Assembly: GCF_027563345.1 (NCBI RefSeq)
Contig: NZ_JAMKBK010000001.1
Strand: one strand, 5' to 3'
Source of the DNA: Psychrobacillus psychrodurans
Lineage (GTDB): Bacteria; Bacillota; Bacilli; Bacillales_A; Planococcaceae
Length of the DNA: 64,000 bases
Shown: positions 1-9,056 of the stretch, piece after piece
Numbering within the stretch: the stretch's first letter is position 1
How the letters are laid out: every line of letters begins with the position of its first letter
Notes under the pieces: generated by a model
Database searches by the model: none
Seen by the model: the letters and a program-made list of their open reading frames with translations, nothing else
What the model was told of the DNA's origin: nothing
Made by a program: the position numbers and the translations under genes

Positions 1-731
1 TCAATTGAAGAAATAAGAGAAAACATTTTCGACTGTGTTTCCTCTATAAAATCACTAAATTCAACCCATTTATCTGGAAGAGCTTTACTAATGGATAATG
101 ATTTCTTTCGGTATGCTGGTGTCCAGTATACACTGCTTTTTTTTCCTCGAACTACCGTTTCTAACAACCATGTATCTTCCATAGCTTCTGGTTCTGACAA
201 TCTTAGTGCGACTAATAAGCTTGGATGAGTAGCCTGAGATTTGATTGGCCAGCCACCTTGTTGGAAAAACGGTATAAGAGGTTCTATGTCTTCCATAGAT
301 AGCCCAGCTTGGAACAGCTTTTGTTTAACAGCATTAACAAGAAGCATTTGCCCATTATCATCTATTGGAGCAGTAACTTTTAGGTCATTTCCTTCTACGT
401 TTATGAAATTCCATAAATCAGGAGTTGCCCAAACTTTTGCTGTATCTTTAAATGTTTCTAACCATTTATTTGAATCTTCATTGACACCGTCAAATAATGT
501 GAATGGATTCATTTTTCTAGAAAAAAGTTCAACTAATTCAACAGGAGAAGCGATAAGTGCATTATCCTCAATTTGAGCATTGAGACCGAAAAAGCTTTCT
601 CGGTGATTTAAATATAAGGATGGTACCCACTTCTCTGCAGGTATATTTATCGAAACTAATCGAAACTGTCCGTTTTCTAACGGATGAATATTTAAAGAAA
701 ATTCTTTTGTAATAGATAAAGGCTGAGTCAT
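1..731 (-). CDS. SNF2-family DEAD/DEAH-box helicase, N-terminal part (runs off the window)
   Basis: An open frame runs from an ATG at 731 to the window edge without a stop, giving about 243 residues beginning MTQPLSITKEFSLNIHPLEN. This resembles the N-terminal SNF2-associated region of Bacillales helicases of the YqhH/HelD-neighbour type; the ATPase motifs lie outside the window, so the helicase call rests on the N-terminal region and the partner gene. The ATG overlaps the TGA of the upstream SWIM gene by 4 bp (ATGA), so the two are translationally coupled. SWIM-domain proteins commonly sit beside SNF2 helicases, which supports the call. The role is presumably ATP-dependent DNA or RNA remodelling in the cytoplasm; the substrate is unknown. 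Confidence 0.7.
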   Translation of the reverse strand, partial: MTQPLSITKEFSLNIHPLENGQFRLVSINIPAEKWVPSLYLNHRESFFGLNAQIEDNALIASPVELVELFSRKMNPFTLFDGVNEDSNKWLETFKDTAKVWATPDLWNFINVEGNDLKVTAPIDDNGQMLLVNAVKQKLFQAGLSMEDIEPLIPFFQQGGWPIKSQATHPSLLVALRLSEPEAMEDTWLLETVVRGKKSSVYWTPAYRKKSLSISKALPDKWVEFSDFIEETQSKMFSLISSI

Positions 732-2308
732 AATGGTAGGTTTCCTTTCTCTATTTCTTGTTGCAGTGCACGAAGACGGCGATACTTTTCGCGAACATTT
801 TCGACGTAAGCATTCCAATAGTCAGTGTCATTCGATTTCTTAGCAACTTGTTTCATTTTTTTCCAGATTCGAACAGCTTGTTTGTAGCTATAGCGATTTT
901 TTTCTTGAATGAAACGCATTGCATAGTCATGGTAAAGTGGAAGTAAAACATCTGGAGCCTCTTCTTTAATAATAGATAGTCCACATGTTTCCGCATATTC
1001 TATTGAGGAATTAGCCGATTGATGGAGAGCCATCCAATCGTAGTAACGCTTTTCCTTAATGAGTAGGTTCGAATAAGACTGTAGGCCATACAGACCAAAT
1101 GATTGATATACTTTTTCTAACTCCGTAGGCTGTAATTGAACCATCTCAAATAATAGCTCTAATCGACGAATGAGCATAACACGAGATGGGTTTAGTATTA
1201 CCTCGTTTAAGTAATAAGAAACATGAGGTAGTAGTTTTCGAGCTAGGTTAGTACCTAATTCTTTTTTGCCAGTCTGAAGTGCCTTTTCACATACTTCTAC
1301 CCACTCAAGTAGCTGGTTTCCTTCCATTTTTTCCGCAGCTAACAATAGCTCATCGGTCATGGACAAGGTTAAGTAAAAGTATGGTAGCACCATATTTAAT
1401 GGCATATCATCTTCTATAGTCTCCAGTGCCTCTAAATATTTTACTTCCTTCATTCTTGTATTCTTGTCTGTTACGAGCGCATCCCAAAAGGAAAGATATA
1501 CTTGCTTTCGATAGTGTACAAGGTTTTCCATATCGAAGTAAAAATGATGAACTCGAACCATTATTTCTTCGTAAAATGGATCTGCTGCGAACATACGAGG
1601 CTTCGATGATAGTTGGTTTAAATGATCATTCAGCTCCGCAAGGTATTCGTTTAAAAAATGAAGGACTCGATTTTGCATATTCGACTGAGCAAGAGGTTCA
1701 ATATATGGCCAGGACTTGATGAGTATAGAAAGTTCCACATACACGTCAAAAATAGGTTGCCACTCGCGTTCAAATGGACGAGACTTCCGAATTTGAGATT
1801 TCAAATCATGAATAGCAAATTCAAGTAAATAAAAACTAGTAGGTGGGTAATTAGCAATAAATTTACGGAAAAAGTTTTCAACAATAATATCCCAACTTCT
1901 TGGACTACGTTCATCTTTTAGCAAAGACAATTGGACCTGGTCTGCCTGCGAACGCCATTCAGAAATCCAAGTAGACAAAGAATCATTTTGTTGATACAAA
2001 TAAAAAACAGCTGCCACAATATGTCTACACGGCTTATGTATAGGACATGGGCAGTGAAAGTTATCTTTTGAGATATGATAGTTCACTTCAATATTTGTAA
2101 CATCGCGTATCGTAAAATCAACCCGATGTTCCTGGGGGAAATAATTAGTAATAGAAACAGCACCGTTACGCACAAAAAAAGCGGCACGACGGACAAGCTC
2201 CTCATCGTCCAATAAAGCAGGATGTAGCTTCTTCGCAATCGTATCCATAGACTGGTGAATCTGTTTATTATAATGGGTTGCAAGTTTTTGATAAGAAGTA
2301 GGGTTCAA
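728..2308 (-). CDS. SWIM zinc-finger protein, partner of the helicase
   Basis: A protein of about 526 residues. Near residue 90 it has the SWIM-type metal site CPCPIHKPCRHIVAAVF (CxC...CxH), and the rest is long helical sequence without another recognised domain. SWIM domains are zinc-binding modules for nucleic-acid or protein contacts and are often encoded next to SNF2 helicases, as here. Start: the frame extends to an ATG at 2344 with no ribosome site, whereas a TTG at 2308 is preceded by AGGAGAG with a 6-nt spacer, so TTG is preferred. The stop overlaps the helicase ATG. Probably a cytoplasmic helicase accessory factor; the biochemical role is not known. Confidence 0.8.
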   Translation of the reverse strand: MNPTSYQKLATHYNKQIHQSMDTIAKKLHPALLDDEELVRRAAFFVRNGAVSITNYFPQEHRVDFTIRDVTNIEVNYHISKDNFHCPCPIHKPCRHIVAAVFYLYQQNDSLSTWISEWRSQADQVQLSLLKDERSPRSWDIIVENFFRKFIANYPPTSFYLLEFAIHDLKSQIRKSRPFEREWQPIFDVYVELSILIKSWPYIEPLAQSNMQNRVLHFLNEYLAELNDHLNQLSSKPRMFAADPFYEEIMVRVHHFYFDMENLVHYRKQVYLSFWDALVTDKNTRMKEVKYLEALETIEDDMPLNMVLPYFYLTLSMTDELLLAAEKMEGNQLLEWVEVCEKALQTGKKELGTNLARKLLPHVSYYLNEVILNPSRVMLIRRLELLFEMVQLQPTELEKVYQSFGLYGLQSYSNLLIKEKRYYDWMALHQSANSSIEYAETCGLSIIKEEAPDVLLPLYHDYAMRFIQEKNRYSYKQAVRIWKKMKQVAKKSNDTDYWNAYVENVREKYRRLRALQQEIEKGNLPL

Positions 2309-2412
2309 ACGGATCTCTCCTAAGAAAAAAGGCTTTCCTTCCATTATACGTATAAAGCTTGCTGATTAAAAGCCGAACCTAAAACAATTTGACTAAAAGG
2401 ATAGTAATAATA

Positions 2413-2450
2413 GAAAAAGCCTTTACTTATCATGATATAAGTAAAAGCTT
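2413..2450 (-). terminator. Terminator of the XRE gene
   Basis: Inverted repeat with arms around AGCCTTTACTTAT and ATAAGTAAAaGCT, followed on the - strand by a T-rich tract. It sits directly after the stop of the 2450-2848 gene. Confidence 0.65.
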
Positions 2451-2848
2451 CAATCTTTATTCAGTCGATTTAAAATGTATTTTCTTCGGTCTTTGTCATT
2501 TTTGGCAAAATTAACAATATCCATGGTAAAATCCCGATATTCTTTTAAGTGAATTATTTCCTTCACATACTCTTCTTGAAAAGTTTCTATGTATCTTGTT
2601 TTACTCTCCTTAGCCTCCAAAATAGGATCATTGCTTTTATAGCGTTTATCTTGGAGCATATATAAAAATTGATCATCTGGGATATTATATTTGTCTTTTA
2701 TCTTCATTAATAACTCAATGGAAATACCAAGATCACCTTTTTCATATTTTGATAATGCTGAGTGATCAATGCCTAGAATTTTAGCAGCTTCCATTTGTGT
2801 TATGTCTAGCTTTTCACGATAAGCACGCAACTGCTCTCCAAATGCCAT
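2450..2848 (-). CDS. XRE-family transcriptional regulator
   Basis: A 132-residue protein. Residues about 5-60 form a Cro/CI-type helix-turn-helix (TQMEAAKILGIDHSALSKYE is the recognition region). The C-terminal half is charged and helical with no known ligand domain. An ATG two codons upstream (2854) overlaps the G-run; the ATG at 2848 has GGGGGG six bases upstream and is the better start. It is transcribed away from the small gene at 3008, with a 150-bp A+T-rich region between that could hold its operator. The target genes cannot be inferred from sequence alone. Confidence 0.85.
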   Translation of the reverse strand: MAFGEQLRAYREKLDITQMEAAKILGIDHSALSKYEKGDLGISIELLMKIKDKYNIPDDQFLYMLQDKRYKSNDPILEAKESKTRYIETFQEEYVKEIIHLKEYRDFTMDIVNFAKNDKDRRKYILNRLNKD

Positions 2849-3007
2849 ATTCATCCCCCCATATACAATGCTACGATAGCGAAATTAGGATCGCAATGAA
2901 TGAAAATCGCTAAATTGGAGATATTCGTAAAAAGTACAAGCAAATATAGTATAAGATATATACATCGAATAACATAAATGAGAAATATAGGAATAAATAC
3001 AATATAA

Positions 3008-3388
3008 ATGGGAGTGATAGCTATCAAAAGAATACAATTTTACATACCGTCTTTATTTGAGTTTCAGGATAATCATTCAAGGGGAAATAAGGAAAAAATA
3101 AAAGTCATTGGTGTTAAGAAAAAGTATATTGAGTATTTTAGTGGATATCGTGAAAAAGAAATGACACATATTAATCAAATTGTTGCGGAAGATTTCACTG
3201 TTTATGATTTACTACTCGATTGTGAAGCTAACCTATTATCTTTTTACTTAGAACATGAAGAGCAGTCAAACCAAACAAAAGTACTTGAAAAAGTATTTCA
3301 AACGTTTATCTTTGAATACAACGAGCAATCCTTTGGCTATTTTACAATAGCAAAAGGAAAGAATAGACCAAGAACTCTAGTGAAATAA
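3008..3388 (+). CDS. Small protein of unknown function
   Basis: A 126-residue acidic/basic mixed protein with no signal peptide, membrane segment or motif I recognise. The start is uncertain: ATG at 3008 lies upstream of the only ribosome-site-like sequence (GGGAGTGAT), and no ATG/GTG/TTG follows that site at good spacing. The true start may be non-standard, or the ATG is used with weak initiation. Downstream, around 3400-3430, a weak hairpin followed by a T-run may terminate it. Codon use looks native. No function is proposed. Confidence 0.55.
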   Translation: MGVIAIKRIQFYIPSLFEFQDNHSRGNKEKIKVIGVKKKYIEYFSGYREKEMTHINQIVAEDFTVYDLLLDCEANLLSFYLEHEEQSNQTKVLEKVFQTFIFEYNEQSFGYFTIAKGKNRPRTLVK

Positions 3389-3630
3389 AATTATGTTTCA
3401 AAAGCGGATGCATATTGCATTCCTTTTTTTATGAGAAACATCTCGATGCCAATGTGGAAGACTCTTCCGTTTAGCAAGCAAATAGTGATAGGGGGAAGTA
3501 TCTAGGTGGGGAAAACAAGTAAATCATATTTTGCTTGCTAATTATATTTTTAATGCCATTAACTACACGAAAATGAGAAAATGTGATAAACTAAGAGTAA
3601 TCAGAAAATTCTATTAAAGGAGAGGAGAAT

Positions 3631-4071
3631 ATGATACTAGTACAACTAATGAAACCATTTTATACGAAGTTTGAAGGAAACAGCATTAAGATGGTATTTG
3701 CCTATCAGTATTTTTCCATAAGGAAGGATGATGAGCTATTTCATTTTATACCAGTGGAGGGCAAAGAAATTATTTTAAATGCACAAACGTTACAGGTGGA
3801 GAATTTGTCGGAAGTATTCGTATTTCAAAAGGGGAACAGGTTTATTAGATTGCCACTTTATCAATTACTGCTTGTGTCAGATATTCATACACATTTACAA
3901 ACAATTTTAGAAGAAGCAAACCAAGTCGATTCACAGGAAGTCTCAATTGAAGGAACCGAGGAAATCATCCAATTACTAGTACAACAAAACGTAGAGCGCA
4001 TGATTGACTTTGCTTTGACAACTAGAGATGAGTCATTATTCAACACACTGCTAATGTATAAAGAACACTAA
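3631..4071 (+). CDS. IDEAL-domain protein
   Basis: A 146-residue protein with a strong ribosome site (AAAGGAGAGGAG) before the ATG. The C-terminal ~40 residues, including MIDFALTTRDESLFNTLL, match the short IDEAL domain found in Bacillales proteins such as YpiB and at the C-terminus of ComK regulators. The N-terminal ~100 residues are strand-rich and not recognised. IDEAL segments act as small protein-interaction modules; the partner is unknown. It is a single gene bounded by a terminator at 4108-4148. Confidence 0.7.
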   Translation: MILVQLMKPFYTKFEGNSIKMVFAYQYFSIRKDDELFHFIPVEGKEIILNAQTLQVENLSEVFVFQKGNRFIRLPLYQLLLVSDIHTHLQTILEEANQVDSQEVSIEGTEEIIQLLVQQNVERMIDFALTTRDESLFNTLLMYKEH

Positions 4072-4107
4072 TGGGGGCTGTTACATTGTATAACATTATC
4101 AATTAGA

Positions 4108-4148
4108 AAACACCTAGCGAATAGGAATATTTCGATAGGTGTTTTTAT
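4108..4148 (+). terminator. Terminator after the IDEAL-domain gene
   Basis: Arms AAAACACCTAGCGAA and TTCGATAGGTGTTTT (one mismatch) followed by T residues, 40 bases after the stop codon. Confidence 0.75.
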
Positions 4149-4412
4149 GTGCATTCCAATTTAAAGAGATGAGAAGAAGTAAAGGAACAACACAAAACCA
4201 CTTGATCCAAGTACCCCAAACAAAATGTCCCCCCAATTTAATCCAAACTTGTCGATTTTCATTTACAAAAGCTCCTTTCCTGTCAATTTCCCGGGAAATA
4301 ACTCGATTATTATATTTGTCGTAAAGCTATCTCAAAAGTTACGTTTATTCTTCCCAAATCCGTAAAGAATTAATCGTTATCAGGCAATTTATTTCGTAGA
4401 GTTCTAGAAAGC

Positions 4413-4439
4413 TAAAAGAATTTTCAATAAAGACGATAT
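4413..4439 (+). promoter_or_regulatory. SigD-type (flagellar) promoter of the flagellin gene
   Basis: TAAA at 4413-4416, a 15-bp spacer, then GACGATAT at 4432-4439. The Bacillus sigma-D consensus is TAAA-N15-GCCGATAT, so this is an 11/12 match with the exact spacer. Transcription would start near 4447, leaving a leader of about 250 nt before the flagellin ATG. Confidence 0.75.
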
Positions 4440-4699
4440 AATGAATAAAGGGAAGCAACAGTCAGATTTTTCTTAATTTGAACTTTGGCAAATAGCATCG
4501 CATCGTGTGGCAATACTCGAGTGACCAACATCGTGTTAGTATGAATAAGTTTGGATTTTACGGGGAGTTGATCGCAAACTCAACCTTTGAAGTGAGAGTC
4601 TTGCTATAAAGAGGACGTATTGTTGCCAAAGAACGTGGTTAATTAAATAGAAATGACCGTTTTCATACGAGATAACTGGACCAAAAAGGAGCTGATATA

Positions 4700-5512
4700 A
4701 TGCTTGGAAATTGGAATGCTACTGGACTATCTATTTTACGGAACATGAACTCTCAATGGGCACAGGTAAATAAGTCGATGGAACGCATTTCTTCTGGATA
4801 CCGTATCAACCGAGCAGGTGATGATCCTGCAGGTCTAGCTATCTCAGAAAAAATGCGTGCCCAAATTCGCGGACTGGGACAAGCAGCAAGGAATATCCAG
4901 GACGGGATTTCCCTTGTCCAAACTGCAGAGGGTGCTCTAAATGAAACTCATTCTATTTTACAAAGGATGAGAGAACTAAGTGTTCAATCCGCAAATGATA
5001 CGTTAACCGACAAAGATCGAGATCAATTAGCATTAGAATTCGAAGAACTAAAAAAAGAAGTAACAAGAATTTCAAAAGATACTGAGTTTAATACAAAGCC
5101 GTTATTAGATGGATCTCAAACCTCTCTTAAAATTCAGGCTGGTGCAAATACCGGACAATATATCGAATTGTCATTTGGCAATATGGGGTCCACCAGTATT
5201 GGTATACAGGATTTGTCCATTTCCACGAGAGATGATGCAGATAAGGCGATGGGAGAACTAGATAAAGCAATTCAAAAAGTATCGAATGAACGCTCTAAAA
5301 TGGGAGCTTATGCAAATCGAATGGAACACGCCTACAATAATGCAGTTAATATGGAAGAAAATCTGACTGCAGCAGAATCTAGAATTAGAGATGTAGATAT
5401 TGCAAAAGAAATAATGGCGCTCACTAAAGCTAATATATTAATGCAAGCCAGTCAATATGTTCTAAGCTTGCATATGCAACAAGCACAAGGTGTTCTGCAA
5501 CTACTCAACTAA
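4700..5512 (+). CDS. hag: Flagellin (short, D0/D1 only)
   Basis: A 270-residue flagellin. The conserved N-terminal helix is present (SSGYRINRAGDDPAGLAISE), as is the C-terminal D0 helix (AESRIRDVDIAKEIM...QAQGVLQLLN). There is no variable D2/D3 insert, so the filament would be smooth and thin. The first residues (MLGNWNATGLSILRNMNS) differ from the usual MRINxNI start, and the C-terminus has LHMQQAQGV where many flagellins have AQANQQPQGV. The ribosome site AAAAGGAG lies 11 nt before the ATG. It has its own SigD-type promoter and terminator and no other flagellar gene is nearby, so it may be a secondary flagellin. Confidence 0.93.
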   Translation: MLGNWNATGLSILRNMNSQWAQVNKSMERISSGYRINRAGDDPAGLAISEKMRAQIRGLGQAARNIQDGISLVQTAEGALNETHSILQRMRELSVQSANDTLTDKDRDQLALEFEELKKEVTRISKDTEFNTKPLLDGSQTSLKIQAGANTGQYIELSFGNMGSTSIGIQDLSISTRDDADKAMGELDKAIQKVSNERSKMGAYANRMEHAYNNAVNMEENLTAAESRIRDVDIAKEIMALTKANILMQASQYVLSLHMQQAQGVLQLLN

Positions 5513-5521
5513 TCAGGTGAG

Positions 5522-5549
5522 GCAACCGTTGTTATTGACGGTTGTTTTA
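5522..5549 (+). terminator. Terminator of the flagellin gene
   Basis: Perfect CAACCGT / ACGGTTG stem with a short loop, followed by TTTTATT, ten bases after the stop. Confidence 0.85.
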
Positions 5550-5628
5550 TTAATTGTATAGAAATTTATGCAGTTTTAGTAAGTTTCAGTTAAGATAGGT
5601 TTATAGATACATAAAAGGGGGAAATGGG

Positions 5629-7002
5629 ATGAAGAGGTTTACTGTCTTAGCGGTAATCATTATCGGATTGATCTCAGCGCCGATTTCTTCATTAGCGACA
5701 CCGCTAGATGAAGTAAAAAATTTAGTTAGAGTGCACTATAAAGGAGAAATACCCTCTAGTATAGAAGAAATAGATTCTATTGATGATATAATGGAGCAGT
5801 TAGATCCATACTCTACCTATTTTACTAGAGAAGAATTTGAGGCGTACACGAACTCTATTAATAACACAACGACTGGAATTGGTGTGACAATTGAAGAACA
5901 TGTGACTGGAATTCAAATTGTCAGCACATTTGATGGAGGAGCAGCACAGCAAGCTGGTATATCACCTGGTGATATTATTCTTTCAATCAATGGTATATCT
6001 ACTACAGGTATGGCAATTCAACAAGCTTCCTCGATCATTACGGGTAAAGAAGGAACCACAGTCCAGGTACAGGTTTTGAAAAGCAATAATACGAAAGAAA
6101 TGTATAACTTAATGCGTAAGAAATTTACGATTCCTGTCGTAACCAAAGAACTCTTAGCAGGCAATATTGGGTATATAGGGATGAATTCATTTTCAGATAA
6201 TGGAGCAGTCCTTGTTCAAAAGGCAAAAGTTGAACTTCAAAAGCTTGGAGCGACTTCGTTTATATTAGACTTGCGCAATAATGGCGGAGGATATGTACAT
6301 ACAGCAGAAGAACTTATTGGACTATTTCCTAACAGTCCTGATGCATTCAAAATCATTAAAACTAGTGAGTCTACTTTAACTAAATCGACGAAGCAATCCT
6401 CGTTATTTCCTGCGAATACAAAAGTACTAATAAATGGGTATAGTGCGAGTGCGTCCGAAATGACTGCAGCAGCGCTATTAGACCAAAAATCAGCATCTCT
6501 ATACGGGCAGAAGACTTATGGAAAAGGTTCGATGCAATCATTTTTTAGTCTTTCTGACGGATCTATATTAAAGCTGACGATTGCGAATTTCACAGGACCA
6601 AAAGACACTATTATTCACAAAACTGGAGTAAATCCGCACTTTGTAACAGAAGTTGGACACGAATTAGTAAAAGCACATAGAGATGCATTAATAGAAGTAA
6701 ATAAAAACTATAAAAAGATGTCCGCATTACATAATGTACCGACAACGAAACAATTTACCATTACTTTTTCCAGCAATGTAGTACAAAATGCAAAGCAAAA
6801 AGTGGAATTAGTAAAACTAGGAACAACCGATACCGTTCCTGTCACAATTGAACTAAAATCACCGAAACAGTTCGTTGTCACACCAACAGCACCGCTAGAA
6901 AAAGGGGCAGCCTATCTACTACTCATCCATCCGACTTTCCAAACGAATGCAGGAATCATGATGAAAAATGGTGCTTATGTGGAAGTAACTGTTCAACCAT
7001 AA
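5629..7002 (+). CDS. Secreted S41 (C-terminal processing type) serine protease
   Basis: 457 residues: signal peptide 1-23, helical segment to about 75, PDZ domain about 80-165 (GIGVTIEE through GKEGTTVQVQV), and S41 catalytic core about 165-345. The catalytic serine is in SASASEMTAA (about residue 275) and the lysine in TYGKGSMQ (about 299). A C-terminal beta-rich domain (about 365-457) resembles the Ig-like tails of Bacillales surface proteins. CtpA/CtpB-type proteases cleave exported substrates near their C-termini. It is first in an operon with the Yip1-like and HlyD-like genes (17-bp gap, then a 4-bp overlap), so it may process a component exported or sensed by them. The ribosome site is AAAAGGGGGAAA. 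Confidence 0.88.
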   Translation: MKRFTVLAVIIIGLISAPISSLATPLDEVKNLVRVHYKGEIPSSIEEIDSIDDIMEQLDPYSTYFTREEFEAYTNSINNTTTGIGVTIEEHVTGIQIVSTFDGGAAQQAGISPGDIILSINGISTTGMAIQQASSIITGKEGTTVQVQVLKSNNTKEMYNLMRKKFTIPVVTKELLAGNIGYIGMNSFSDNGAVLVQKAKVELQKLGATSFILDLRNNGGGYVHTAEELIGLFPNSPDAFKIIKTSESTLTKSTKQSSLFPANTKVLINGYSASASEMTAAALLDQKSASLYGQKTYGKGSMQSFFSLSDGSILKLTIANFTGPKDTIIHKTGVNPHFVTEVGHELVKAHRDALIEVNKNYKKMSALHNVPTTKQFTITFSSNVVQNAKQKVELVKLGTTDTVPVTIELKSPKQFVVTPTAPLEKGAAYLLLIHPTFQTNAGIMMKNGAYVEVTVQP

Positions 7003-7018
7003 GAGGGGGAACACTGGA

Positions 7019-7699
7019 ATGTTTTTTGAATTTCGATTTTGGAAATACCTGTTTAATAGAAATGATCTCATTGTATCGTTAAAAGAAGATGCAACGATGC
7101 GAGGATTTCAGAGTCGCGTATGGTTCGTAGCAATCTTTGGAATCCTATTATTTGCCCTACGAGACATTTGGGGATTACATACGGAAGAACTAACGGCTCT
7201 TTTTGTCAACAGCTACGAAGATACTTTTACGATTGCTAGAATTATATCTTTAATAGGAACTATCTTTTGGTCTTTACTATACATGGGCTTTCATTTCTTT
7301 GTAATTGCGTTTATCTTACATAAAATTACACAAGTGGAATTATCAAAAGTAGCTATATTACAATTATTCGTCGTAGCATTTCTATTAATGGAAAAAGCAT
7401 TTAACTATTTCTTATATGCTGTTGTAGGCTATGCAACGGACTATTCGGTCCTTTCATTTGGTCCACTAGCAGCAACATTTATAGAACAGTCGTATGTCAA
7501 TTATTTCTTTAACGAATTATCCCTAATTACAGGGTTAATAATCGCTATTCAGTTTCACTTTTTACGAGCTTTTACTGCGATGTCCACTCGTAATCTATTT
7601 CTACTATTACTAGGAATTCAAGTGATTTTGGCCATAATCACAGCGGGCTTTGAAGTACTCCCAATTGAATTATGGATTGAAGGAGGGCAAACCAAATGA
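7019..7699 (+). CDS. Yip1-like multi-pass membrane protein
   Basis: 226 residues with about five hydrophobic segments (near 35-50, 75-105, 112-135, 160-185, 192-212) after a basic cytoplasmic N-terminus. The layout resembles Yip1-family membrane proteins such as B. subtilis YknW, which works with an HlyD-type adaptor (YknX). The next gene here is an HlyD-like adaptor overlapping by 4 bp (ATGA), which favours that comparison. No ABC ATPase or permease (YknYZ-like) follows. The family assignment comes from topology and context rather than a clear motif. Confidence 0.5.
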   Translation: MFFEFRFWKYLFNRNDLIVSLKEDATMRGFQSRVWFVAIFGILLFALRDIWGLHTEELTALFVNSYEDTFTIARIISLIGTIFWSLLYMGFHFFVIAFILHKITQVELSKVAILQLFVVAFLLMEKAFNYFLYAVVGYATDYSVLSFGPLAATFIEQSYVNYFFNELSLITGLIIAIQFHFLRAFTAMSTRNLFLLLLGIQVILAIITAGFEVLPIELWIEGGQTK

Positions 7700-8955
7700 A
7701 TAAATGGTTAACTATTGGTATATCCATAGTTGTCTCTACCTTTATCGGCGCGAATGCAATCCTAATCTATTCCGATAAAAGCCAAATCAGTCGAACATTT
7801 TACGTTAGTGAATATAACGTTGTGCATGAAAATACGTATGCACAAGAACTAGAAAAAGAAGCTATAGTAGTTCCTACAAATGAGGTAACCGTTACGATAG
7901 ATGTTGAAGCTATTGATGATTTCGTTGTCATGGAGGGGGACCCTGTGGAGGAAGGTACTGACCTTGCCACACTGCGGACTGATTCTGCTGAAGACCAACG
8001 TTTATTATGGGAAACAGAGCAGCAGGCATTTATGCAGGAGCAGTCAGAGCTGCATACCATTATTAGTGATCTGGAATCAGAGCGTTCTCGAGCAGATTCA
8101 AGTTCCTCAGGAGATGGTCAAGCAACTGGAGGAACGGCAGATGAGATCGTGGATGTAAATGTTCAAGTCGACGTCAATGTAACCCAAGACGGTAACTTTG
8201 CTCATGGTATAGCTGAAGCAAAGCAAAAACTGGCTGAAGTAGAACGTAAACTTCAAATCGTCGATGCACAGCTAGCACAAGATTCATCCCAACTTTCTTT
8301 GTTAAGCCCAATAAGTGGTACTGTTTCGACTATCGAAGAACGCAACGGAAAATATTTCATACACTTATATGCAAATGAAAAATCCGTCATTACTTACGTA
8401 AAAGAGTCCGAATGGCACGACATTCAAGAAGGTCAATTAGTGAAAAACTACTCAACCCACCGTGAAGGAGTAGTAGAAGGAAGCGTATCGAGCAAAACAC
8501 AGGTACCCGCAAACGCATCCAAATGGCTCACAGCATACGAACAATTTGAACATAAAATTGACGAACCTGTTTACGAAGTTCGTGTTCAGCTAGCAGAACA
8601 ACTGGAAACCTTGCCTTTTGCGGCAAATCTTAACTCAGTAATCGTAACGAACCATGCAGAAAATGCAGTACAAATAAAATCGAATTGGCTACTAAACCGT
8701 TCCAAAAAAGTAGCAGAAGTATACACACTCACAAGTGACGGAAAAATAGCCCGTACTCCTGTTACTGTCCCATTCGATCTAAAACAACATGCCATCCTAT
8801 CTGAAGGACTAAGCAATGGTACTGTCGTCCTCAATGCAGACCTAAAAACAGACGGCGCTGAAGTATTCCTACCATTCCCAATAGACCTTCCGACCTGGAA
8901 CAGTATAAAATCTGTCAGCTGGAAAGACTACGTAAAATACTTAACATATAAATAA
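7696..8955 (+). CDS. HlyD-like membrane-fusion (adaptor) protein
   Basis: 419 residues with an N-terminal membrane anchor (about 5-27). A split biotinyl-lipoyl-like half-motif (VEEGTDLATL, about 80-95) and its partner (LLSPISGTVSTIEERNG, about 205-222) flank a coiled-coil hairpin; the hairpin carries a low-complexity insert (SSSSGDGQATGG) and a strand-rich DVNVQVDVNV stretch. A beta-barrel region and a C-terminal domain follow. This is the architecture of membrane-fusion proteins of efflux or export systems. It overlaps the Yip1-like gene by 4 bp and is followed by a strong terminator. No cognate transporter lies in the operon, so it either docks to one encoded elsewhere or has another role. 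Confidence 0.7.
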   Translation: MNKWLTIGISIVVSTFIGANAILIYSDKSQISRTFYVSEYNVVHENTYAQELEKEAIVVPTNEVTVTIDVEAIDDFVVMEGDPVEEGTDLATLRTDSAEDQRLLWETEQQAFMQEQSELHTIISDLESERSRADSSSSGDGQATGGTADEIVDVNVQVDVNVTQDGNFAHGIAEAKQKLAEVERKLQIVDAQLAQDSSQLSLLSPISGTVSTIEERNGKYFIHLYANEKSVITYVKESEWHDIQEGQLVKNYSTHREGVVEGSVSSKTQVPANASKWLTAYEQFEHKIDEPVYEVRVQLAEQLETLPFAANLNSVIVTNHAENAVQIKSNWLLNRSKKVAEVYTLTSDGKIARTPVTVPFDLKQHAILSEGLSNGTVVLNADLKTDGAEVFLPFPIDLPTWNSIKSVSWKDYVKYLTYK

Positions 8956-8974
8956 ATACTGCAATTAATAGCGA

Positions 8975-9004
8975 ACCGGAAAGCATTTACGCTTTCCGGT
9001 TTTA
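8975..9004 (+). terminator. Terminator of the S41/Yip1/HlyD operon
   Basis: Perfect AACCGGAAAGC / GCTTTCCGGTT stem with a 6-nt loop and TTTT, 20 bases after the stop. Confidence 0.9.
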
Positions 9005-9056
9005 AATTAGTTGTATGAGAGAGATTTACGTTAATACAAGAGAACCTAGCCTCTAT

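Noticed and set aside
3400..3430. Terminator after the 3008-3388 gene
   Set aside because: GGATGCA/TGCATTCC pairing is imperfect and loop-poor; too weak to list on its own despite the T-run.
4139..4324. 61-codon + frame after the IDEAL gene
   Set aside because: It begins inside the terminator hairpin, has no ribosome site and unusual composition.
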